From positions 1 to 49,885 of the forward strand of contig JABAAH010000001.1 of NCBI GenBank assembly GCA_014238855.1: a stretch of 49,885 nt of DNA, read 5' to 3'. The stretch comes from Planctomycetota bacterium (GTDB lineage Bacteria; Planctomycetota; Planctomycetia; Pirellulales; UBA1268). The notes under the pieces were generated by a model. That model was not told the DNA's origin. It saw nothing but the letters and a program-made list of their open reading frames with translations, and did no database searches. Below are positions 36,997 to 45,333 of this stretch, in pieces (position 1 is the stretch's first letter; each line of letters opens with the position of its first letter). A program made the translations under genes and the position numbers.

Positions 36997-37606
36997 CGCT
37001 ATCCCACTGGTTCTCGCGTGAAAGACATGCCCACATTGCGTACAAAACCAAGCAAACAACCCGTACTGCCCACATCAAGCATTTTTGCGCGTACATAGCC
37101 TTAAAGGGCCGGCCTTTGAATCAAAGTCTCATAGCGGCATGTTCTCACAACAACTTCAACGCAACTGAGAGACTACTACGCACTAACACGTACTTTTGTT
37201 CGACCAGCATGCACTCGCTATATTTTTCCGTAAAAAAATAGTACTGCTACCCCTGCACGGTGCGATACAAAACACCAAGGAAACTACAGAGCAATTCATG
37301 TGACACGAGAAATAAAGCTCAAGCGAAAGTCGTCAGCGGCAACACATACCTGCTTGCCGCACCCGTCTCGAGAGCATTTTGGGTTTTCGGCAAAAGTATT
37401 TGCTTAGCCAGCAGGGGGACGGGCAGGGCTTAAGAGAACCACCTTGGGCTTTTCACATGAATCACTAGTAAAGGTATCAGGCCAGTAAAGGTATCACCTC
37501 GACACCGAATAAGAAGCACTTTTTCATTCTGATATTTTCTAGCACTATCAAAAAGTTCTACAGCCACTTCAACTCTTTATGCAGGAAAAAAAAGATCATT
37601 CATGCG
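36997..37606. other. Sparse intergenic region
   Basis: 610 bases with no convincing gene on either strand. It holds the 13-bp direct repeat at 37467-37496 and a 7-bp inverted repeat GCGGCAA/TTGCCGC near 37337-37361 that is not followed by a T-run. Confidence 0.5.
37467..37496. repeat. 13-bp direct repeat, two copies
   Basis: AGTAAAGGTATCA occurs at 37467-37479 and 37484-37496, a period of 17 bases, in the sparse intergenic region. Confidence 0.85.
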
Positions 37607-38281
37607 TTAAAAAGCAGCCCAGACATCTCCTATTATTTCCCAAGAACGCTTGTGACTTGCCATGAAGTTTTTTGCTTTAACTGTCAGAGCATCTTCACAA
37701 AGGCTAATCTTTTCACCTCGCCATCTCAACAACACGGCCATGACTTCCTTGTCTATTTCTTTGAGACCGTAGATCCCCAAGTAACTCCCACGAAAACCTA
37801 TCAACGACTCAGCCACTTCAGGACCCATTTCCTTGAGACCATCGAGAAAGAGTGCCTGACCTTTGAATTGCACAAGATTTCTCAGTGTGATTTCATCGAT
37901 GATCTCCAGCCCATTGAGAACTAAAGCCCTGCCTCCAAATGCTGATATTTCATTGGCTGTTTCTAAATCAAGATTTGTAACGCCATTCAGTGAAAGCACG
38001 AAACCTGAGAATGTTGCGAGCTCCTTCGCGGTACTTTTATCTACTGACAACAAACCATCTAAAAGAAGTCCTGGCTGAGTCGCTTTCGCTAACTCATGAG
38101 CCGTCTCCTCATCAACCGAGGACACATAAGGAAGTATTAGATTAGTTGCACCCTCCTCAGTCTCTGCCACCAATCGAGATGCACGAGGTGCTGTTAAAAC
38201 CTCAATCTCATATTCTTGCCCGATAGCACTCAAGGCAACGCAAGTTATAAATGCCATCGCCATGGATTGAATTTTGTTCAT
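37607..38281 (-). CDS. Exported LRR-like protein of 24-residue repeats
   Basis: 224 residues. A signal peptide (MNKIQSMAMAFITCVALSAI) is followed by about six repeats of exactly 24 residues between residues 45 and 200, for example GRALVLNGLEIIDEITLRNL and GQALFLDGLKEMGPEVAESL, with Leu/Ile at the solenoid positions and GL near the turn. Such repeats should form a short leucine-rich solenoid for protein binding in the periplasm. Function unknown. The repeat closely matches that in the protein at 33349-34530, but the zinc ribbons are absent. Confidence 0.72.
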   Translation of the reverse strand: MNKIQSMAMAFITCVALSAIGQEYEIEVLTAPRASRLVAETEEGATNLILPYVSSVDEETAHELAKATQPGLLLDGLLSVDKSTAKELATFSGFVLSLNGVTNLDLETANEISAFGGRALVLNGLEIIDEITLRNLVQFKGQALFLDGLKEMGPEVAESLIGFRGSYLGIYGLKEIDKEVMAVLLRWRGEKISLCEDALTVKAKNFMASHKRSWEIIGDVWAAF

Positions 38282-38750
38282 GCCACTATTCCATCCTGAC
38301 TTCTTGAAATAAAAAAATGATTGGATTGAATATGGAAAATCCTACGACTCATTCTCATACCATTTATCCGAGGGGCAGAAACCTGACTGCCGTGTACTAT
38401 TCGATATCGGCATGCCGCCGACAATTTTGCCACGCCCATCAAGCGCTCAAGTTACATCCTAAGCCGATCTCTTTACGCTACATTGCCATTAACTTACTTG
38501 CTTTATTCACCGAGAATTGAGACACGTTACAACTCTCCATAAAAATACTTGCACCCTCTCAATCCGCTTTGCTTTCAGCGGCATGCCTCAACCACTTTTA
38601 AAGTGATTTGGTGCACATATCTACGCATTGAAACCACAATGCACAGCTATGCCCACGGGGCAATCCTCACCTTTCTTCAATCGGCATCTGTAAACGCATG
38701 CTGACATGACTATTATTCATTTGTTTCCACAGTTCCAGCGAGGTCATTCT
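38282..38750. other. Intergenic region ahead of a small ORF
   Basis: 469 bases. A 67-codon frame (38317-38520, plus strand) has no clear ribosome binding site and I do not call it. A hairpin GCATTG/CAATGC with a 6-base loop (38625-38642) lies 108 bases before the small ORF and its 3' arm can also pair with the start of that ORF. Confidence 0.45.
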
Positions 38751-38831
38751 ATGTGCATTGCGTGTGTTGCATTGATAGCTGCTGCTATGTTTTTTATGAT
38801 CGTAGTAGTGTTTAGCCCGTTAAAAAATTAA
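38751..38831 (+). CDS. Candidate 26-residue hydrophobic small protein
   Basis: ATG at 38751 with GCGAGG 8 bases ahead, stop at 38829-38831. The product is MCIACVALIAAAMFFMIVVV followed by FSPLKN: one hydrophobic helix and a short basic end. This shape fits small membrane proteins, including type I toxins and small subunits of membrane complexes. The upstream segment CAATGCACA (38637-38645) is exactly complementary to TGTGCATTG at 38752-38760, over the start codon. There is no homologue I recognise, and a chance open frame cannot be excluded. Confidence 0.35.
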   Translation: MCIACVALIAAAMFFMIVVVFSPLKN

Positions 38832-38908
38832 ACATGAAACAGACTTTTGCGAGCATCCATGATTTGAAAATGAGTTATCCTCAAATCGTGTTTGATTCGC
38901 CGATGATA

Positions 38909-38951
38909 CTTAAAATTATTCTCTACCGATGGTAGCGCAGAAAATTTTAAG
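38909..38951. other. Nested inverted repeat, possible structured RNA or terminator
   Basis: Outer arms CTTAAAATT (38909-38917) and AATTTTAAG (38943-38951) pair perfectly over 9 bp, and inner arms CTACC/GGTAG (38923-38935) pair around GAT. The two stems share one axis with a 5/7 internal loop. There is no following T-run on either strand, so a terminator is not clear. It lies between the two small ORFs. Confidence 0.5.
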
Positions 38952-39161
38952 AAACATTAAGGCACGTTTGGCCTTGGTGCTTTCGCGGAGTCCGGCGAAA
39001 CAATTTCCCCTCAAAAATTTCCTACCGCACTCTGCGAAATCAAGTCATTCATCCAGAGTGTCCGCCTTCAACAAACTGCAACCTGCACGTTTTCTTGTAT
39101 ACGCCATGACCACGTGGCATAAAATCTATTGCTTTTAACTGATTTGAAACTGGAGCTTACT

Positions 39162-39296
39162 ATGAATGATAAGCAAAACGTCTATGTCAGCAACTCGACC
39201 GAAACCAAGGGAATCGACAGGGAAACCCAAACGACTCTTGAGCAAGAACAGTCTCTCTCAGACATCCTTGATAACTTTTGTGAAGACAATGAATAG
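39162..39296 (+). CDS. Candidate 44-residue acidic small protein
   Basis: ATG at 39162 follows TGGAG by 7 bases; the frame ends at TAG 39294-39296. The product is hydrophilic and acidic (MNDKQNVYVSNSTETKG at the start, SLSDILDNFCEDNE at the end) with one Cys. Nothing is recognised. No modification enzyme or transporter is adjacent, so a peptide-precursor role has no support. Good ribosome binding site and biased composition favour a real gene; length does not. Confidence 0.35.
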   Translation: MNDKQNVYVSNSTETKGIDRETQTTLEQEQSLSDILDNFCEDNE

Positions 39297-39619
39297 TGAT
39301 TTCACTGGTCACATCGAAATATTTTTCGGAAATGGCAGGTGAACTCTTACACGGACTCTGCAAGCAGGTGAAGACTTTGCCAACACAACTTCCATTGATC
39401 AACGTGGCAAGCAAAAGGCTGACAGTGTTCAGCAGCGACACAACTAAACCAGATGATTATACAGCAGCACACTGCAGGAGTTTTCGTGCACCAGCTCAAC
39501 GCACTCGAATTACGGATAATCAAAGGCTTCTTAACACGAACGCAAAACAGCGGACCTAAGCAAGAGAACCATTAGTAACTCTTGACCTACTTCCGTATGG
39601 CACACAACAAAAGAACTGC
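39297..39619. other. Intergenic region before the first tatA-like gene
   Basis: 323 bases. An 87-codon frame starting with GTG at 39296 overlaps the small-ORF stop but has no family likeness. No terminator or other element is evident. Confidence 0.4.
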
Positions 39620-39901
39620 TCACACTTCCGGTGAACTCGGAGGTTCAAAACTTGGTCCAGTTGGCGTGTCTTCCTGATCATCAAATTGATTCGGAAGTCG
39701 TCGCTTTTGATTTTGTGATTGCACGTGGTGACCTTTGGCCTCACCAGTCACATCGAGATCACGGGAAATAGTAGACCACTGGCGCCGTAACTCAGAGAGA
39801 CTTTTCCCAACTCGCAACCCAACCTCAGGCAGTTGCTTTCCGAAGAGCATGACTGCTATGACACCAATTACTACTAACTCAAGCGGACCAAGACCAAACA
39901 T
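39620..39901 (-). CDS. TatA/TatB-like translocase protein
   Basis: 93 residues. MFGLGPLELVVIGVIAVMLF is the N-terminal membrane anchor; FGKQLPEVGLRVGKSLSEL is the hinge and amphipathic helix of TatA/B. A hydrophilic tail with many Pro, Asp and Gln follows. It belongs to the twin-arginine translocation system in the inner membrane. ATG at 39901 is the family start; the frame is open further upstream. It is the second of two tandem copies, 96 bases after the other. No tatC is seen. Confidence 0.85.
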   Translation of the reverse strand: MFGLGPLELVVIGVIAVMLFGKQLPEVGLRVGKSLSELRRQWSTISRDLDVTGEAKGHHVQSQNQKRRLPNQFDDQEDTPTGPSFEPPSSPEV

Positions 39902-39997
39902 GTTTTTACCGATGAGTATGTTGTCTGACGAAATGTATCCAACCACAAATATAGAACATCGCCCTGCAAGCACCAATGAAACTCGTATCGTCTCTTT

Positions 39998-40201
39998 TTA
40001 ATCTTGAGTATTTGTTGTGTCTGGGCTCTTCCCTGCTGGTTGACTGATCCGCTCTTCCTCAGAAGAGTTAATCCCTCGTTTAAACTCAACGATACCTTCA
40101 CCAAGCGAACGCATAACTCTCGGCAAACGAGTACCGAACAGCAGGAGAACTATTCCTGCAACAATGATTAATTCTGTTGGTCCAAGGCCAAAGCCAAACA
40201 T
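39998..40201 (-). CDS. tatA: TatA-like translocase protein
   Basis: 67 residues. MFGFGLGPTELIIVAGIVLL is the membrane anchor and FGTRLPRVMRSLGEGIVEFK the hinge with the phenylalanine-glycine and the amphipathic helix, all as in TatA. TatA forms the variable-size pore for folded proteins with a twin-arginine signal. ATG at 40201 matches the family start. It precedes a second TatA/B-like gene in the same direction, so they may divide TatA- and TatB-type work. Confidence 0.88.
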   Translation of the reverse strand: MFGFGLGPTELIIVAGIVLLLFGTRLPRVMRSLGEGIVEFKRGINSSEEERISQPAGKSPDTTNTQD

Positions 40202-40566
40202 AATAGGACACCTTTCCTGTTCCGCCAAATCGATCCACATCTATCTGTGGTTTTTGACGTAGAACGAGCGAAAAAAAAACTCGTAGTATAGAAGACTATT
40301 TCCTCATAAATGATAACTTACGGAATGGTGAGGTCAAATTGCTACCTACCTCACCGTACAGCCTTTGCTAAGGCACTAACACCGATAACGAGCTATCGAC
40401 CCAGCAGTTACAGTGCAAATACCGATGCGTATCTCGCAGACTTTGACTCCTCTGGATTTGATCGGAAATGACACAAAAAAGCCCCCACCGTAGCGGTCAC
40501 GGTGGGGGTACGCACGAGTTCTCATATCGAGCCAAGAAAAGTGACTCAAAGCAATATTTGAGTGTC
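40202..40566. other. Intergenic region between tatA-like gene and lipoprotein gene
   Basis: 365 bases. The end nearest the lipoprotein gene holds a strong minus-strand terminator (40475-40508). The rest should carry the promoter of the tat genes. No further gene is evident. Confidence 0.5.
40475..40508 (-). terminator. Rho-independent terminator after the lipoprotein gene
   Basis: CCCCCACCGT and ACGGTGGGGG form a perfect 10-bp stem with a 7-base loop (40482-40508), followed on the minus strand by G and then TTTTTT. It lies about 60 bases past the lipoprotein stop. A textbook terminator. Confidence 0.9.
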
Positions 40567-41145
40567 TCAGAAGTTCGCATCGGCACCGGTATCAACATCA
40601 CCAACCATATGAAGGTGATCGTGATCAATGTAGACAACTTCCTGAGTGTCTTCATCAATTAGTGTGTGTGGAACTGGCCAACCAACGCGTTTTACTTCTT
40701 GAAAATAAACGGTGCACTTGTAGTTGGCATGATGCAACTGGGCAGGCCCAACAAGCGGGTAGTGTCTCGGCGGATCTACATAATCTGAGATCTTGTGCTT
40801 CGTAATCCGCACATTGTTTCGCTGAGTTTCAAATAAGAAAGGCCACGGTCCTTGAACAGGCCTCGCTTTTTCTAACGCTCTCATTACTTCATCGTCACTA
40901 GGTTCGTCGAGAGCCTCACAAGGACCACCTGGTGCGATCGGGCCCAAAACAGGTGCCCGCTCGTAGCGTTCATAGTTCCAGAATTTGTCTTCCTTAGACT
41001 TCTGAATTCCGACAGGAACCGGAACAGGGATCGCAAGTGGCCCAAGATTCGGGCCCTGAGCAGTAAGCCAAAAACAACCCGTTTGAGTCACAGAAATTGG
41101 TGCCAGAAAAAGCACCATCAGCATCAGCTTCGATAATCGTTTCAT
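40567..41145 (-). CDS. Putative lipoprotein of unknown function
   Basis: 192 residues. A signal peptide ends in the lipobox-like VTQTGC, so the Cys is likely lipidated. The mature part is proline-rich at first (GPLAIPVPVPVG) and has a HDHLH segment near the end. No family recognised. The ATG at 41145 has GAGGAC ahead. Flanked on both sides by strong terminators, so it is a single-gene transcript. Confidence 0.7.
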   Translation of the reverse strand: MKRLSKLMLMVLFLAPISVTQTGCFWLTAQGPNLGPLAIPVPVPVGIQKSKEDKFWNYERYERAPVLGPIAPGGPCEALDEPSDDEVMRALEKARPVQGPWPFLFETQRNNVRITKHKISDYVDPPRHYPLVGPAQLHHANYKCTVYFQEVKRVGWPVPHTLIDEDTQEVVYIDHDHLHMVGDVDTGADANF

Positions 41146-41264
41146 CAAATTGTCCTCGTGCGTAATGTGATAACAACATCACTGACGAAGATATCGACTT
41201 TAAGCACCAGGCAACTTGCGTTCAGTTTTCTGATTTTGCCAATTCGATGCACACACTGGTAACG

Positions 41265-41297
41265 AAAAAACCCGCCCGAGAGTAAACCCGGGCGGGT
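41265..41297 (-). terminator. Rho-independent terminator after the BON-domain gene
   Basis: ACCCGCCCG and CGGGCGGGT pair over 9 bp (41270-41278 with 41289-41297), followed on the minus strand by TTTTTT. It lies about 75 bases beyond the BON gene stop. Confidence 0.9.
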
Positions 41298-41372
41298 CGT
41301 TTGGAAGTGCACTTTTAAGGGTGCAGACTGAAAACTCATCAACCATAGCTATCACACGGTGCAATACACTGC

Positions 41373-42347
41373 TTACCGGTGATGACTGTGAGCGTGCCGG
41401 TCATCGAAATCGACATACCACCAACCATCATCCCACTCGAGTGAAACCCGACGCCAGCCAAGTGGAACCTGTGGATAGGGATAAAACGGCCCAATATATG
41501 GCCAGGCTGCAGGTGAATACTGCGTTGGATACTGCAAGGCAGCGTAGTTTGGAGAAGAGGCGTAACTCGGCCAAGCATAGTTTGGCATATTAGGACCATC
41601 ACCCCGCATCGGGATTGGAGGTGCTCCTGCGCCGACCGCACCCATAGGACGCGGAGTACCGTTCGCCATTCCTGGCATAGGCATAGAAGTCGGTGGCGCA
41701 CCCGCCTGAGCCGGCATACGAGTTGGTACCTGAGGTGAACCCTCATAGTACTGCATTGATCCTGGAACAACCTGCTCACCACCAATCATCTGCTGACGAG
41801 ACATTGAACGCATCCCTACAGGTTGGATGGGAGCAGAAGACGACATTCGAATCGGCCGAGGTGTTTCTGCCATTCGGGCTGGCACTCTCACAGCCGGCCC
41901 AACTGGTTGAGCCGGCTCACCATCTGCCCAGTTCACCTGCCTTTCCGGATTAGGAGAATACTCCGCATTTTGTAACTCCCGAACAGGTGTAGCCCGCTGA
42001 CGAGGCTGCTGGATACCGGCATCATTCCAGGCACGCTGAGGTAGCGCTAAGTTCGACTGACTCCCAGACGAACGTGACGCTACAACGAGTCTGTTGACAA
42101 CCCGCTCAACACCAGTTGTTGACTCAGCCAAACCAACTGCTGCCGCAATGTTCTTGGCATCTGATACCTCACCTTCAAGCCAAATAGTCCCCTGCTTCGC
42201 ACGAACTTTGACGCGATACCCATCGAGCGTACCTGAATCTCGCAGACGAACTGCAACGCTCTTTGCGATATCTTCGGCATGGACAAGGCCTGAAAAGCTA
42301 GTGACAAAGATTGCCGCAGCTAGACAGGTAAATTTACTAATCGTCAT
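41373..42347 (-). CDS. Exported BON-domain protein with Pro/Met-rich region
   Basis: 324 residues. Signal peptide MTISKFTCLAAAIFVTSFSG (cleavage near VHA-ED) is followed by a BON domain (about residues 25-95: VRLRDSGTLDGYRVKV, GTIWLEGEVSDAKNI, VERVVNRLVV). The middle is rich in Pro, Met, Gln and Ala; the end is aromatic (YPQVPLGWRRVSLEWDDGWW) with a His-rich tail. BON domains bind phospholipid or help envelope stability. The ATG at 42347 has AAGGAGG 7 bases ahead. A strong terminator follows. Confidence 0.85.
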   Translation of the reverse strand: MTISKFTCLAAAIFVTSFSGLVHAEDIAKSVAVRLRDSGTLDGYRVKVRAKQGTIWLEGEVSDAKNIAAAVGLAESTTGVERVVNRLVVASRSSGSQSNLALPQRAWNDAGIQQPRQRATPVRELQNAEYSPNPERQVNWADGEPAQPVGPAVRVPARMAETPRPIRMSSSAPIQPVGMRSMSRQQMIGGEQVVPGSMQYYEGSPQVPTRMPAQAGAPPTSMPMPGMANGTPRPMGAVGAGAPPIPMRGDGPNMPNYAWPSYASSPNYAALQYPTQYSPAAWPYIGPFYPYPQVPLGWRRVSLEWDDGWWYVDFDDRHAHSHHR

Positions 42348-42551
42348 TATCAAGCCTCCTTGCAAATTAAAGCCGATATGGCAGCAGCACTTTGAAGCCA
42401 TCCGACAACACTTCCGTACAAGTAGTTTCGGCAACGGATGGTACTAGAAAGGAGTTTTTTTCCGATTTTGCGGAAGAAACGCGACAGGCTGACAGAGACT
42501 AGGCAAGGGACGGCAGATACGAAAAACGACTACTAAGGATGGCAAGGCCAT

Positions 42552-42836
42552 TCACTCAGTTGTTCGACGTTTGGGCAGCTCAATGATTACGATCATCGTC
42601 ATCAGAGTGAGCGTTACGGCGCTCGTTGTCGCTATTCCCGGCCCGAGTTGTAACGAGACGCCACACACCGTACCCATAAGCCCAAGGGCTGCGAGACACG
42701 TCCACTGTCCAGTCTGCTCATACGGCGTGCCTTGTGTAAAACGAGTTGCACCAGCTACGAGAAGACCAACCAACTGCAGTAGCCCAACAAGGCAAAATAA
42801 GGGGTTTGCGGCAGCTACCGCGAAACATAGGGGCAT
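42552..42836 (-). CDS. Small multi-helix membrane protein
   Basis: 94 residues, not recognised. Three hydrophobic stretches (NPLFCLVGLLQLVGLLVAGA, LAALGLMGTVCGVSLQLG, TSAVTLTLMTMIVIIEL) and a basic C-terminus suggest an integral membrane protein. TGAGG precedes the ATG. It lies downstream of the TlpA-like gene on the same strand with about 100 bases between. Confidence 0.55.
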   Translation of the reverse strand: MPLCFAVAAANPLFCLVGLLQLVGLLVAGATRFTQGTPYEQTGQWTCLAALGLMGTVCGVSLQLGPGIATTSAVTLTLMTMIVIIELPKRRTTE

Positions 42837-42941
42837 GACCAGACCTCATAAAAACTTATCCAAAAGCTATGTCCAAGACCGTAACGACTTCCGCTTGGCA
42901 GCACTATAGCAAGTCATGCTCGACAGCACCCTTGCTTGAGA

Positions 42942-44849
42942 CTAATCTGCGAGAACACTTTTCAGCTTATTTTCAAGATCTGTCACCAGAATGTTCCGTT
43001 CGAGAACAACACCCTCCTTATCGATAAGAAGCATTGTCGGGAGCGTCAACACGCCAAGTTCTTCAGCTAAACGGCCATCAAGTCCTCCTGGCTCGTAGAG
43101 CTGTGGCCAATTCAATGGTCTATTTAAAAGAAACTGCTGCAATGCTGCTTTATCTTCATCGAGAGCAATGCCCACCACCACTATGTCGCGTTGATACTTT
43201 TCCTGAAGTTCACGGATGCGAGCTATGTCAACTTTGCACGGCTCACACCAAGTTGCCCAATAGTGAACAAGAACGGGCTTCCCTTTAAATTGCTGTAGGG
43301 TAATTTTTTGACCATCGATCGTTGTACCACTGAGATTCAATGGTTGACCAACAGCCTGCAGCCGACGAAGTGCCCCACTGGCTTTGCGGGCCGATGCTGA
43401 AGACGGAAAATTTTCGGCTATCTGCTGATACCGCTGTATCGCAGCCTCCTCCTTGCCCGAAAATTCGTCTGCGATGCTGATCTGAAGCATCGCCTCCGCC
43501 GCATCTTGGGCGTCTGGATATGCCTCTACAAATGCACCCAATTCTTCAAGCCAGACTACCTGAACTTTCTCAATATCAGCATCCGGTTCTTGCATGCTGG
43601 TTGCATATCTTGCAGACGCCAGACGAAAAGCGAGAAAAGATTTCAGGGGATCATCCGCAGGCAGCTTCTCAGACAGCTCTTCCAACTGACCAAGAGCATT
43701 TGGCATCGTTCCTTCCTGTGCGGCGGCAGCTAGTGTCTCGGCCAACTGCCGTAGCCAAAACTCTTTTTCATCCCCCTCGGCACGCTGGGCAACCTCCTTA
43801 AGAATCGTGACCTGCTTCGCGATCAGCTTCGCAATATCCGCACGCTCGCCTTTCTGCATCTCCTGTTCGATCACTCGCAACTGCTCAAGAAACGGCTGCA
43901 GTGTTTCAGATGCAGCTCCCGCTTGAAAAGCCGCATTATCAATTTTTGGCGAGAAAATAGAGAGCGACTCCGTCATCGTTTCACTGCCGGAGGACAATTG
44001 AGGGAGATCCAGTGGTCGCCAGACTGATCCAAAGCGAACAAGTGATCCAACAAAGACTTGTCCATTGCTTCCACTCGCAGCCTCAGTAAGAGCAACAACA
44101 TTGTCATACGCCGTAATGTCTGCAGTCGCACCGTCTTGTGACTTTGGAATGATACCCGGCAAGCCAGCCAACATTGCTGTCCATTGTGTCTGAGGAGTCA
44201 CTTCTTCCTGCTCCCGAGAAAGCGATTTGAAACGCTTTCTCGCATCTGTTACTTGAATACGCACTTGAGCTAAAAGTTCTTCCGGAAAACCAATCTCGTC
44301 AAGTTCCACCTCCGACGGAAGCAGGCGATCGAAAATTGCTGGTTCACGATTAGCCAAGGCTCTGATGATTTCTGCCGTTGCCTCTTCAGGAGACAGTACT
44401 TTCCATGCATCAATACTACCGTCTTCATTTGCATCAATACCCCAACGTGACCCGGCAACACCGAGCCAGCGGCACTGATCTGGATTCGTGTTATGGTCCG
44501 TATCAATATCCCGGTATACCTCAAGCCCATCTTTGCAATAACTCCACTGATCCACGACACGATTGCCATTGGTGTCTGCAAACCGTCGCAGCAAAATTCC
44601 TTGAGCAGAACGGACGACCCATGAGGTCATTCCGTTCGCTTTCTCCATCGACAGAGTTGCCGCCTTGGCTTCCTGCTCATCGGGAATGTCGTAATCGACA
44701 GACTGCTTCGGCTTAAGACCAAGGGCGTATTCAACACTTGGCTGCGCGGCGAACACAAAATTCGAAACGCCAACGATAAGGCAGCAGACCACAGCAAGAC
44801 GGCCAACCGAGAATCGAATACGACAACCAGACGCACAGTAACCAGCCAT
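42942..44849 (-). CDS. TlpA-type thioredoxin-like exported protein with long N-terminal region
   Basis: 635 residues. Signal segment near residues 12-33 (FSVGRLAVVCCLIVGVSNFV). Three Asp/Asn-rich loops follow: DTNGNRVVDQW, DTDHNTNPDQ and DANEDGSIDAW, resembling calcium-binding loops. A helical middle (TPR-like near 340-480) leads to a C-terminal TlpA/redoxin domain with YWATWCEPC and a VLTLPTMLL cis-proline segment. The CEPC motif suggests a thiol reductase in the periplasm. ATG at 44849 has AAGGAG 10 bases ahead; a GTG at 44891 is in frame but lacks a site. Confidence 0.8.
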   Translation of the reverse strand: MAGYCASGCRIRFSVGRLAVVCCLIVGVSNFVFAAQPSVEYALGLKPKQSVDYDIPDEQEAKAATLSMEKANGMTSWVVRSAQGILLRRFADTNGNRVVDQWSYCKDGLEVYRDIDTDHNTNPDQCRWLGVAGSRWGIDANEDGSIDAWKVLSPEEATAEIIRALANREPAIFDRLLPSEVELDEIGFPEELLAQVRIQVTDARKRFKSLSREQEEVTPQTQWTAMLAGLPGIIPKSQDGATADITAYDNVVALTEAASGSNGQVFVGSLVRFGSVWRPLDLPQLSSGSETMTESLSIFSPKIDNAAFQAGAASETLQPFLEQLRVIEQEMQKGERADIAKLIAKQVTILKEVAQRAEGDEKEFWLRQLAETLAAAAQEGTMPNALGQLEELSEKLPADDPLKSFLAFRLASARYATSMQEPDADIEKVQVVWLEELGAFVEAYPDAQDAAEAMLQISIADEFSGKEEAAIQRYQQIAENFPSSASARKASGALRRLQAVGQPLNLSGTTIDGQKITLQQFKGKPVLVHYWATWCEPCKVDIARIRELQEKYQRDIVVVGIALDEDKAALQQFLLNRPLNWPQLYEPGGLDGRLAEELGVLTLPTMLLIDKEGVVLERNILVTDLENKLKSVLAD

Positions 44850-45027
44850 GGGATTGTGACTCCTTATTTTGAGCATGAGCGAAACTTCCACTGGGAGCCT
44901 ACCCTGAGACGGGGATTGCCGTCAGCGCCGACTTTGAGGTGCCCTCGGCAACGTGGAAATTGACGACCGGTTGCAATCGAACATCGCGGGAGGTTAGCTT
45001 TCAAATAGAATTATTTGATTTCGTGCT

Positions 45028-45101
45028 GCGCGCGTAGCTCAGTTGGTTAGAGCGCCACCCTGATAAGGTGGAAGTCCCTGGTTCGAGTCCAGGCGCGCGC
45101 A
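45028..45101 (+). tRNA. tRNA-Ile (GAT)
   Basis: 74 bases without CCA. Acceptor stem GCGCGCG/CGCGCGC, anticodon stem CCACC/GGTGG with loop CTGATAA (anticodon GAT), T arm CCTGG-TTCGAGT-CCAGG, discriminator A. It lies 85 bases before tRNA-Ala on the same strand. Confidence 0.95.
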
Positions 45102-45185
45102 CTCTGTTGGTACATCAGCCCGAATAGGGTATTGTGTCAACAGTCGAATATTTAAGTAACACCGCGTTTGACCAATATATTATCG

Positions 45186-45249
<64 letters not shown>

Positions 45250-45259
<10 letters not shown>

Positions 45260-45277
45260 CTTTTTCGTCTCCACTTT
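45250..45277. repeat. 14-bp tandem duplication of the tRNA-Ala 3' end
   Basis: TTCGTCTCCACTTT at 45250-45263 includes the acceptor strand and discriminator base of tRNA-Ala, and is repeated exactly at 45264-45277. Either slippage or a trace of an attachment site. Confidence 0.85.
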
Positions 45278-45333
45278 ATAATCCTCCAAAACGATACAAC
45301 CCCTTACGGACTAATCAGGTTCCTACCGACACA

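Noticed and set aside
38317-38520. 67-codon plus-strand open frame
   Set aside because: No ribosome binding site and a composition typical of non-coding sequence.
39296-39559. 87-codon plus-strand open frame starting with GTG
   Set aside because: The start overlaps the stop of the 44-residue ORF, with no family likeness; most likely chance.
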